DNA of 64,000 nucleotides. Source: Sepiola atlantica. Lineage: Eukaryota; Mollusca; Cephalopoda; Sepiida; Sepiolidae. Of this stretch, positions 51,668-58,444 are shown piece after piece; within the stretch, counting starts at the first letter, position 1; every line of letters begins with the position of its first letter. The notes beneath the pieces were generated by a model. The model had not been told where the DNA came from, searched no databases, and saw nothing but the letters and a program-made list of their open reading frames with translations. The DNA is taken from the NCBI GenBank assembly GCA_963556195.1, contig CAUVYP010000254.1, positions 328,501 to 392,500 on the forward strand. The letters run 5' to 3'. The translations under genes and the position numbers were made by a program.

Positions 51668-51748
51668 ACCGAGGATTGAACCTTCAACCTTCAGATGACT
51701 ATTACTTAGAATTTTTACTTAGTACTATATCCACTGCGCCATGGGTCC
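51668..51748 (-). tRNA. tRNA-like (pseudo) segment inside a mobile element
   Basis: On the minus strand the segment starts GGACCCATGGCGCAGTGG, resembling the 5' half and A-box of arginine-type tRNAs. After a degenerate anticodon region it has GGTTCAATCCT, a good match to the polymerase III B-box, about 45-50 bp further on. The cloverleaf acceptor stem is not convincingly restored and the middle is A-rich and expanded. It is a tRNA-derived promoter head as in SINEs, not a working tRNA. A similar copy is at 56,366-56,440 on the plus strand. Confidence 0.5.
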
Positions 51749-51826
51749 TTGCAAAAGGGTTCTGTTTGAAATTCCGTCCATCTTCCCGAGTTTGACAGAA
51801 ATATTCCCTAGTTCGAAAAATTACAC

Positions 51827-51870
51827 CTGAAGACGGCCAGAGTTTACAGCGTCCGAAATGTTGTGATGAT
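51827..51870 (+). ncRNA. Hammerhead-ribozyme-like core, right arm
   Basis: On the plus strand: CTGAAGA at 51,827-51,833 matches the core consensus CUGANGA. It is followed by CGGCC and, after a loop, GTCC and GAAAT at 51,855-51,859. Stem II is weakened by a mismatch. It is the inverted partner of the motif at 51,470-51,510. Confidence 0.4.
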
Positions 51871-52076
51871 AACACTCAAGACGAGAACAGTAGTCTGAAT
51901 GATACAAATTATACAAATTATCAATCCTCATCTAAAAAATTCAGAAGCAGAAAGAGACTAGTATTGCCCACTGACGTTTTCCTTATTCAAATAATTTAAC
52001 CCAAGCTCAATGGGTGACCCTGTTGGTCAAAGTTTATTCTAGAAATAAATTATAAATTGCTAATTTCGAATTTCAG

Positions 52077-52220
52077 ATAATCAAACACTGCGGATTTGAC
52101 CAAACTGTCATCAGAGCTTTTGCGATGATGCTCGACTTCTATGGAATGGAACTAAAAAATAACACGACAATTGATTTGGCACCAAATTATATGGAACGCC
52201 TACAACAGATAATGTCATAA
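52077..52220 (+). CDS. Probable exon of an OGFR-like (opioid growth factor receptor family) protein
   Basis: A short open segment follows a good 3' splice site (GAATTTCAG ending at 52,076). It encodes 47 residues, including VIRAFAMMLDFYGMEL, and ends in TAA at 52,218-52,220. In the conserved N-terminal domain of OGFR proteins there is a helix of the form RxxRAYxxMLxFYGxxL, followed after about 15 residues by a W/Y-xERFQ-type motif. Here the second motif appears as NYMERLQQI. Position, spacing and residues agree well with that domain. No upstream or downstream exon is recognised in the window, and the protein stops where family members continue. It may be a terminal exon of a short variant, a pseudoexon or a retained gene fragment. 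Composition is normal coding-like, against AT-rich flanks. The phase of the exon is chosen by homology. Confidence 0.6.
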   Translation: MIKHCGFDQTVIRAFAMMLDFYGMELKNNTTIDLAPNYMERLQQIMS

Positions 52221-52261
52221 GTATAATTGATATTCATCCAAGAAAATGAAAAAAAATCACT

Positions 52262-52612
52262 AATCGCAACAAGTAGAATGGTTTTTCTTTTTTTCTTTTT
52301 AATTTTCTTCTTTTTTTCCTTTTTTTTCTTTTCCACCTTTTTTTTTACTTTTTCTTTTTTTTCTTTTTAATTTTCTTTTTTTTTCCTTTATTTTCTTTTC
52401 CATCTTTTTTTTTAACTTTTTCTTTTTTCTTCCTTTTCTTTTTTCTTTTTTTTCCTTTTTTTTCTTTTCCACCTTTTTTTTTACTTTTTCTTTTTTTTTT
52501 CTTTTTAATTTTCTTTTTTTTCCTTTTTTTTCTTTTCCATCTTTTTTTTTACTTTTTCTTTTTTCTTCCTTTTCTTTTTTCTTTTCTTCTTTCTTCTTTT
52601 GGATTCGCTCCC
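52262..52612. repeat. Polypyrimidine tract with an internal ~68-bp period
   Basis: About 350 bp of almost pure T and C on the plus strand. The landmarks TTTTCCACC and TTTTCCATC alternate near 52,331, 52,398, 52,466 and 52,535. This implies an imperfect tandem of about 68 bp with a two-unit alternation. Such homopurine/homopyrimidine DNA can form triplex structures. Confidence 0.8.
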
Positions 52613-53326
52613 ATAACTAGAATGTTTTTTCTTTTTGTCTTCTTTACTTGTTTTACTTTTTTTAAAACTTTTTTTTTTTTTTAAACTTTTTCTTTTTCGT
52701 CTCCTTTTTCTTTATTTACTATTCTCTGGCAAGACACTAAAATTCAATGTGTTGCTCTTCCTTCAAAATTTATTTCTCTCTTTCTTTCTCCCTCTCTTGT
52801 CAGTTTGTTCTTCTCTCTCTCTCTTTCTAGTAGTTACTTCAACACCAGTCAAAATTATCAACAAATCTGTAACCGTTATATACATTTTCACTTTGCCTGT
52901 GCTGTTCTAGGATGTCCACCCTCCCAGGTTTTGCCTTCTCACCCTTTGAGAAGAGGTTAGTTTATTGCTAATCGCCTGATGTGCCCCTACCGGGGAATGG
53001 TGACGGGCTGTTATGGCATTTTTTGATGGCCAGAGTGCCCTTCCTCTAGGGCGTTGGCTTTTCAATCCCACTCTCCCGTCCTTGTGTCACATCTTACCGC
53101 TGTGGGAGAAAGATTAATACCAAGAATTAAATGTATCTTTGTGTACGTACTGACAGAAATCCCTGACATTTGCAAACAGTCTAATAGGTTTGTATGAGTT
53201 TGTATCATTTTTGTTGGCCCTCTCAATTTTCTGCTGGGTGTCACATGTGAAATAAGTCCGTAAGGTTTCTCAACTGGTTAGGCGTGACGTTGTTTCTGAT
53301 AATTATTTATCGCATAACCAACATTG
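52613..53326. other. Unassigned region, pyrimidine-rich then mixed; no gene seen
   Basis: The first 300 bp are still T/C-rich and include splice-acceptor-like ends (TCTCTCTTTCTAG near 52,829 and TGTGCTGTTCTAG near 52,910). The rest is moderate-complexity sequence with CTACCGGGGAATGG and TTTCTCAACTGGTTAGGCG (near 53,268), the latter tRNA A-box-like. It may be an old SINE, but I cannot show a B-box or ends. Confidence 0.4.
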
Positions 53327-53664
53327 AACTAATCCACAAATGACTTTTGTTTATTTTTTTTCGTTGGAGATGCCATGTTACATCAGACCAAAAAGAGACA
53401 TTTATTTGTCCTTCATCCGTTGGGGAATTCTCCTCACATTTCTGGAAGCGTCTTTGTATTCCCTCATCACAAGATGGTTTGCAATTGATGACTCTAAAAA
53501 CACAAAAGAAATTTTCATCGCTGACATTATATAATGCTACGTTGCTTCTGAGCCCCCCCCCCCGGTGAGAAAAAGCACGGAGGATTCCACAGCTAGCATC
53601 TATCCAATTGTGTTTGTGCTTATCCAATTGTTAACTAATCCACAAATAAATTTTGTTTATTTTT
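53327..53664. repeat. Direct repeat pair flanking about 270 bp
   Basis: AACTAATCCACAAAT followed by TTTTGTTTATTTTT occurs at 53,327-53,358 and again at 53,633-53,664, with only a few differences. The flanked segment contains a run of about 12 C at 53,552-53,563 and two TATCCAATTG motifs. It could be a target duplication or a small segmental copy. Confidence 0.6.
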
Positions 53665-53686
53665 AAAACCAACCCACAACTCACAA

Positions 53687-54245
53687 TACGAGGCCTGTCT
53701 AAGAAAGTATCCGACCTTAGGCCATAAAAAATATTTCAAATACGTGACGAAGTTGGGAGCCTAATCCCCTTCAAAGTAGGCCCCTTGTTCTTGCACACAC
53801 TTAGCCCATCGATCCATCCACTGCCGGAAACACCTCTGGAAGTCTTCTTTTGGAATGGTGTTCATCTCCTCCGTCGCGTTAGATTCAGCAGGTGTTTGCA
53901 GAAGATGTGATGGGTGTAACACAAATTAAGGAGTGGTTCAACCGATTCAAAAATGGCTGCACATTAGCGGAGAGTGACCGGCGTTCTGGCAGGCCATAAA
54001 CTGCTCGGAGTGCAGCTGTTGTTGAGAGGGTGCGAAAAAAGAGATAATGCTGAACGCGACGGCGGAGATGAACACCATTCCAAAAGAAGACTTCCAGGGT
54101 TATTTCCGGCAGTGGATGGATCGGTGGGCTAAGTGTGTGCAAGCACAAGGGGCCTATTTTGAAAGAGATTAGGGTCCTAACCCTGTCATGTATTTCAAAT
54201 ATTTTTTCTGGTCTAAAGTCTGATACGTTTTATACAGGCCTAGTA
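53687..54245. mobile_element. Palindromic relic of a mariner-type DNA transposon
   Basis: The outer parts 53,687-53,880 and 54,052-54,245 are inverted repeats of about 194 bp with roughly 80-85% identity by eye. Each holds a terminal sequence with AGGCCTGT plus the 3' end of a transposase gene. Right arm, plus strand: EDFQGYFRQWMDRWAKCVQ to a stop. Left arm, minus strand: EDFQRCFRQWMDRWAKCVQ, then EGD and a stop. That C-terminus is typical of the mariner/GVQW3-like family. The middle (53,881-54,051, plus strand) encodes the helix-turn-helix start: TQIKEWFNRFKNG, then a DRRSGRP motif. The catalytic DDD/DDE region is deleted, and one 5' end is replaced by an inverted copy of the 3' end. It cannot make transposase, but both ends could still be recognised by one. 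Confidence 0.85.
53890..54171 (+). pseudogene. Mariner-type transposase remnant (HTH fused to C-terminus)
   Basis: Reading the plus strand in pieces, the first part has the DNA-binding helix-turn-helix (VFAEDVMGVTQIKEWFNRF), the linker residues SGRP, an in-frame stop, and then ARSAAVVERVRKKR before another stop. The sequence then jumps to the C-terminal segment of the same protein family (NTIPKEDFQGYFRQWMDRW), ending at a TAG near 54,170. About two thirds of the expected length of roughly 340 residues is missing, including all catalytic aspartates. It is non-functional. Confidence 0.78.
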
Positions 54246-54280
54246 TTGTATTTGAATTCCATCAACACATTCTTTACTAA

Positions 54281-54511
54281 ATTCCAAACTTGACGTGACA
54301 CACTTTTCATCGCAATTAGTATCATCATCATCTAGCAACCACCCCCACCCCCAGGCGTAGAATAGAGTTTATTCGTACCAAAATGTTAGATTGCAGAAAC
54401 TATTGTGAATTCTATTAGCGACAAGCTGGCTTGGCAAAGTTCGCTACTTGAAATAAAAATTCCAAACTTGATGTAACACACTTTTCGTCCCAATTAATTT
54501 CACCATCATCA
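54281..54511. repeat. Direct repeat pair of about 51 bp, 180 bp apart
   Basis: TTCCAAACTTGACGTGACAC with CACTTTTCATCGCAATTA at about 54,281-54,332 recurs as TTCCAAACTTGATGTAACAC with CACTTTTCGTCCCAATTA at about 54,461-54,511. The first copy includes ATCATCATCATC. The origin is unknown, and a tandem unit of 180 bp is possible. Confidence 0.7.
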
Positions 54512-55276
54512 ACAAAACTTGCATACATAGGAAAATAGGACAATAAAATTACAAATAAATAACACCAGGTATCAAGTAAAATTTTAAAAACTACTTTGTT
54601 ATTTAAATGATTCTAGGGTGTGGTGAATGGGAATACGTTGTGCAGTGAATGTGTTGGCACAGTTGTCTGTAGCAAGACTTAAGTGTGCCTGGCTATACTC
54701 GGACATATGTGTGTGTCAAGTATGCATGAAAAGCCTAATAGTAGTTACTGTGAGACAAGTTCAGCATAAAAGGATGATCAAAAGTGGAAAAGAAAGAAAT
54801 GTATATTTAAATGTTATTTGAAGAGCGTCTCCTGCGTTGGCGTGGAGGTGAATGGATGTAACGGTGATGGTTTGAAGTTAAAGGTGCTGAGCGAGTGTTC
54901 TTTTGAACAGCATTAGTGCATTATTCAGGTTTATGATGATGATGTATATCGGCTAGGAAATAACTGGAACGCTATAGCAAAAAAAAACGGTACTCTTATA
55001 GAGAACGCACCGCTTTTCCGTGACTTCGTGTCGTCAATGTTTGGGCAGGTCTCGGAACCGCCCGAGAGTTGACGAAACTATTAACCAATCAGGTTGCAGC
55101 AGGCATTAGACAATCAGGTTCCAAGCAAGCAGACGATAACTTTTGTAAGAAATTAATTTCTTCGATCTGCAGCGTTTTAAAAAAAAAAAATTAATTTCTA
55201 CAATCTGTCTCAGCGCGTTGAATCTCCCGAAGGACTCATTGAATTCTGTCAGCAATAGTCACTTCTAGCGAAAGAC
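54512..55276. other. Unassigned region, no gene seen
   Basis: Mixed sequence with no convincing coding frame. On the minus strand around 55,000-55,090 there is a promoter-like arrangement: CCTGATTGG (CCAAT box) followed downstream by CTCTATAAGAG, a TATA-like palindrome at about 54,992-55,002. A short repeat AATTAATTTCT occurs twice at 55,151 and 55,190. This could be the edge of an unrecognised LTR. Confidence 0.35.
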
Positions 55277-55302
55277 TAACCCTAACCCCTAACCCCTAAC
55301 CC
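55277..55302. repeat. Short interstitial telomere-like repeat
   Basis: TAACCCTAACCCCTAACCCC-type units, four degenerate copies of CCCTAA or CCCCTAA. They are embedded in unique sequence far from any chromosome end visible here. Confidence 0.8.
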
Positions 55303-55547
55303 AGGAAATGTTAAAAAGAAAAAACATTAAAAAAAATGAAAGAAAAACCAAACACGAAATTGGTTAAAAACTGTAGTTTTGTTGTTTGTTATATAAAAAA
55401 AATTATCTTTTGAAACTTTTAGATGTACAAAAACAACATTATTTCAAAATATTTGATTAACAATGGTTCCTTTGACAAAAAATAAAATAAACATCTAATT
55501 AATAACAGTTGAAAGATTTGATGAGAGAGAAAGACCCAATTGGATTG
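55303..55547. other. AT-rich spacer, no gene seen
   Basis: AT-rich sequence with A runs. I see no coding frame or known repeat. It leads into the left arm of the element at 55,548. Confidence 0.5.
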
Positions 55548-55606
55548 ATAATTTGTATAATTTTGGTTATTCAGACTACATTTATCATCTTGAGTGTTAT
55601 CATCAC

Positions 55607-55645
55607 AACTTTTTGGCATCTGTAACCTCCGGCGTTCTTCAGGTG
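55607..55645 (-). ncRNA. Degenerate hammerhead-like core, left arm of the Penelope-like remnant
   Basis: On the minus strand CTGAAGA (55,636-55,642) matches the core consensus. It is followed by ACGCC, GGAGGTTACAG and TGCC, but the expected GAAAC is decayed to AAAAAG. It is homologous to the motifs at 51,470, 51,827 and 56,531. Confidence 0.35.
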
Positions 55646-55669
55646 TATCTCTTCGAACTAAGGAATATT

Positions 55670-56183
55670 TCTGTCGAATCTGGACGGGATTTCAGCTCCA
55701 AGATATCTTGACCAAACACCAAGGGAGACCACCCGAAAACTCACCACAGTTTGTATACCATATATTGTCGGAAAAAATCCAAAGAATATGTAATCCATAT
55801 GACATCAGGACAGTATTCAGAAGAAACTCAACTCTCCGAAAGCATCTTGTGAGTGTCAAACCTCCTACGGAAAAATGTATGACTAAGAACTGTGTGTATG
55901 ACTGTGTGTATGCGACTACATGTAAGTGTGGGAAAATATACAAAGGTGAGACATGTCGCATACTAAAAGTAAGGCTAGATGAACACCGGAAAGCCATAAT
56001 ACGTGGAGATATCAAAAAATCGAGTATGGCTGACCACATATGGAAGGAAAAGGGACACCATCTACCCTTATGTGATGAAGTAAACATTATAGATAGAGAA
56101 GAACGGTGGAGAGTAAGATGACTCAAAGAAGCAGCGCACATGTTGGGCAACAATGACTTACTAAGCAGACCTAATAGAATTTA
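55670..56183 (+). pseudogene. Penelope-like GIY-YIG endonuclease, C-terminal remnant
   Basis: The open frame covers 55,594-56,121, but its first 25 or so residues come from the terminal arm and its only upstream start is GTG, so element homology begins near 55,670. The visible order is the post-RT segment (HQGRPPENSPQFVYHILSEK), RTVFRRNSTLRKHL, a cysteine cluster (CMTKNC, CVYATTCKC), the nuclease core KIYKGETCRILKVRLDEHRK (YKGET as the YIG motif, R and EHRK following), DHIWKEKGHHLP, and IIDREERW with the expected glutamates. A TGA at 56,119-56,121 interrupts the helix; the frame continues as LKEAAHMLGNNDLL to a TAA near 56,183. Without RT domain and with a nonsense codon, it is dead. In active elements this nuclease nicks the target DNA that primes reverse transcription. 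Confidence 0.8.
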
Positions 56184-56223
56184 ATACAATATGGGGACCA
56201 TTAATTATAAATAATAGATAAGG

Positions 56224-56226
<3 letters not shown>

Positions 56227-56262
<36 letters not shown>
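56227..56262. repeat. (TA)n microsatellite
   Basis: About 18 TA dinucleotides between the endonuclease remnant and the tRNA-like segment. Confidence 0.95.
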
Positions 56263-56264
<2 letters not shown>

Positions 56265-56365
56265 ATAAAATAGTACTGATATATAGTGATAAGTAGTGAG
56301 ACTACACATAGAAAAAACAAGAATAGATTTAAGGCTCCAAAAATTCATACTAGAATTGTCCGCAA

Positions 56366-56440
56366 GGACCCGTGGTGCAGTGGATATAGTACTAAGTTCT
56401 AAGTGATAGTCATTTGAAGGTTTAAGGTTCAATCCTCAGA
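56366..56440 (+). tRNA. tRNA-like (pseudo) segment inside the Penelope-like remnant
   Basis: It starts GGACCCGTGGTGCAGTGG (A-box-like) and has GGTTCAATCCT at 56,426-56,436 (B-box). The anticodon arm is degenerate. It shares ATATAGTACTAAG and the following TAGTCAT...GAAGGTT pattern with the minus-strand copy at 51,668-51,748, so both come from one source. It is a probable polymerase III promoter relic, not a functional tRNA. Confidence 0.5.
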
Positions 56441-56530
56441 CAAAGAATGGCTGACTGGACAGTGGATTAAATTCGAAATTCCGTCAAGATATCCGAGTTC
56501 GACAGAAATATTTACAAATTTGAAGAAATA

Positions 56531-56585
56531 CATCTAAAAAAAAGCAGGAGGTTACAGCGGCTGAAACGTTGTGATGATAACACTC
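56531..56585 (+). ncRNA. Hammerhead-like core, right arm of the Penelope-like remnant
   Basis: GGAGGTTACAGCGGCTGAAACG is followed by TTGTGATGATAACACT. The GAAAC half is intact (56,563-56,567), but the upstream CTGAAGA half has decayed to an A run (CTAAAAAAAAGCAGG). It is recognisable only by comparison with the copies at 51,470 and 51,827. Confidence 0.35.
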
Positions 56586-56608
56586 CAACTTACGAAAATT
56601 ATACAATA

Positions 56609-56820
56609 AGAAATTTATTTAAAAAAAAACTAACTGTATCTATATAGCGTTGCCCAGAAATCTTTTTACTTTCATTTTTTTTTAAACTATACTATTAGCC
56701 TTTTTTATTTAGTTTTTTTAATAAGATTTTGAAAGTTGAATTTAATTATTACAATAACGTTTGGTAATCAGCTTATTAATTGAACTTAATTTTAATAAAA
56801 ATATAGTTAATTTTATTGGA
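56609..56820. other. AT-rich spacer, no gene seen
   Basis: T- and A-rich sequence leading into the 60-bp minisatellite. No coding frame. Confidence 0.5.
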
Positions 56821-57540
56821 TGTATATCAGGTAACTATGGAAAGATTTTATTAAGGCAATGTTTTGATAAAATTATTAGATGTATATCAGGTAACTATGG
56901 GAAGATTTTATTAAGGCAATGTTTTGATAAAATTATTAGATGTATATCAGGTAACTATGGAACGATTTTATTAAGGCAATGTTTTGATAAAATTATTAGA
57001 TGTATATCAGGTAACTATGGAACGATTTTATTAAGGCAATGTTTTGATAAAATTATTAGATGTATATCAGGTAACTATGGAACGATTTTATTAAGGCAAT
57101 GTTTTGATAAAATTATTAGATGTATATCAGGTAACTATGGAACGATTTTATTAAGGCAATGTTTTGATAAAATTATTAGATGTATATCAGGTAACTATGG
57201 AACGATTTTATTAAGGCAATGTTTTGATAAAATTATTAGATGTATATCAGGTAACTATGGAACGATTTTATTAAGGCAATGTTTTGATAAAATTATTAGA
57301 TGTATATCAGGTAACTATGGAACGATTTTATTAAGGCAATGTTTTGATAAAATTATTAGATGTATATCAGGTAACTATGGAACGATTTTATTAAGGCAAT
57401 GTTTTGATAAAATTATTAGATGTATATCAGGTAACTATGGAACGATTTTATTAAGGCAATGTTTTGATAAAATTATTAGATGCATATCAGGTAACTATGG
57501 AACGATTTTATTAAGGCAATTTCATGACAATGTATTACCG
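56821..57540. repeat. 60-bp minisatellite, 12 copies
   Basis: Twelve head-to-tail units of exactly 60 bp, containing TGTATATCAGGTAACTATGG and AAGGCAATGTTTTGATAAAA. The first two units read GGAAAGATT and GGGAAGATT where later ones read GGAACGATT. The next nine are identical as far as I can see, and the last is hybrid with the following repeat. Because 60 is a multiple of 3, one frame stays open throughout as a 20-residue repeat (CISGNYGTILLRQCFDKIIR). It has no ATG in that frame, so I do not call it a gene. Confidence 0.97.
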
Positions 57541-57933
57541 ACCCATGTGTGTAGTGAACAGTGTGGCTAATTTAGCAGTTTAATTTAAAGGTATGGCCGA
57601 CCCATGTGTGTTGTGAACATGTTGCTAGTTTCGCAATTTCATGACAAGGTATGACCGACTCATGTGTGTAGTGAACAGTGTGGCTAGTTTAGCAATTTAA
57701 TGACAAGTTATGGCCGACCCATGTGTGTAGTGAACAGTGTGGCTAGTTCAGCAATTAAATGACAAGATATGACCGACACATGTGTGTAGTGAACATGTTG
57801 CTAGTTTCGCAATTTCATGACAAGGTATGACCGACTCATGTGTGTAGTGAACAATGTGGCTAGTTTCGCAATTTCATGACAAGGTATGACCGACCAATGT
57901 TTGCAGTGAACAGTGTAGCTAATTGAGCGGTTT
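57521..57933. repeat. 59-bp minisatellite, about 7 diverged copies
   Basis: Units of 57-59 bp with TTTCATGACAAGGTATGACC, GACTCATGTGTGTAGTGAAC and a TGTGGCTAGTTT or TGTTGCTAGTTT ending. Copies differ from each other much more than those of the adjacent 60-bp array. The two arrays meet inside AAGGCAATTTCATGAC. Confidence 0.92.
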
Positions 57934-58366
57934 TTGTGCTTAATCTTGCGTTGTTTTTTTGTTTAAATATCAGAAGATTCAGTTTGCTAAATACACAATT
58001 GCAATGTGAGCTTTACCTACTTTCAGTATTCGTTTGCTTTCTAATCATCATATAAAAAAAATGTCAATATTTAAAATATCCCCGGAATTCTACAACCCTA
58101 TAGACGATTAATGTTTTGTTCAGGTCTAAATTTTTTTTTAGTTAGAAAATTTTTTTTGCATGAATTACGTCACTTGGTTGTTAGTGTTTTAACGCTTAAA
58201 TTAAATGCAAATAACATTAAAGTCACAAATAACAATTTAAATAACATTAAAATTTTAAAAGTATTTATTGAATATAGAAAATGAGACAAATTTCATTTCT
58301 AATACATAAACAACTTTATTTGTCGTCTTCGTGAATATGTGACTAAAAAGAGAAATGAAATAGAAG
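57934..58366. other. AT-rich spacer, no gene seen
   Basis: AT-rich unique sequence with runs of A and T. ATAACATTAAA occurs twice near 58,211 and 58,243. No coding frame or known element. Confidence 0.5.
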
Positions 58367-58444
58367 TTACGTCAGGGGTATTTACGTCAGGGGTATTTAC
58401 GTCGAGGGGTATTTACATCGAGGGGTATTTACGTCGAGGGGCAC
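58367..58444. repeat. 15/16-bp minisatellite, 5 copies
   Basis: Units TTACGTCAGGGGTAT (two copies, 15 bp), TTACGTCGAGGGGTAT, TTACATCGAGGGGTAT and TTACGTCGAGGGGCAC (16 bp). A one-base length change marks the middle of the array. Confidence 0.93.

Larger units (their letters stand above)
51405..51960 (-). mobile_element. Non-autonomous element with inverted arms, tRNA-like core and ribozyme-like ends
   Basis: The left arm at about 51,418-51,579 and the right arm at about 51,754-51,913 are imperfect inverted repeats of about 160 bp. Both carry, in opposite orientation, GACAGAAATATTCC, a CTGAAGA-type motif, TTACAGCG and TGTGATGATAACACTCAAGA. The whole is flanked by the perfect 13-bp direct repeat CAGAAAGAGACTA (51,405-51,417 and 51,948-51,960), which looks like a target-site duplication. 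Between the arms on the minus strand is a tRNA-like segment. The same unit order (tRNA-like, spacer, arm) occurs at 56,366-56,608, beside a Penelope-type endonuclease. It has no coding capacity. It is best read as a short derivative mobilised by a Penelope-like retroelement; that mobilisation is inference. Confidence 0.72.
55548..56608 (+). mobile_element. Penelope-like retroelement remnant with inverted terminal arms
   Basis: The left arm (about 55,548-55,692) and right arm (about 56,474-56,608) are inverted copies of the same terminal sequence found in the element at 51,405. Markers are GACAGAAATATT, GGAGGTTACAG and GTGATGATAACACT. Between them lie the end of a Penelope-type protein with a GIY-YIG endonuclease, a (TA)n microsatellite at 56,227-56,262, and a tRNA-like segment just before the right arm. 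The reverse transcriptase is absent, so the copy is 5'-truncated. Inverted terminal segments are a known habit of Penelope-like elements. Confidence 0.72.

Noticed and set aside
54627..54821. Short frame of 64 codons as a small gene
   Set aside because: No family resemblance, no splice or promoter support, and its length is compatible with chance.
56821..57540. CRISPR array
   Set aside because: Units are fully repeated 60-mers with no unique spacers, and the context is animal DNA.
56761..57570. 269-codon frame over the 60-bp minisatellite as a protein-coding gene
   Set aside because: There is no ATG in that frame (it starts at TTG). The open frame follows from the repeat period of 60 bp.
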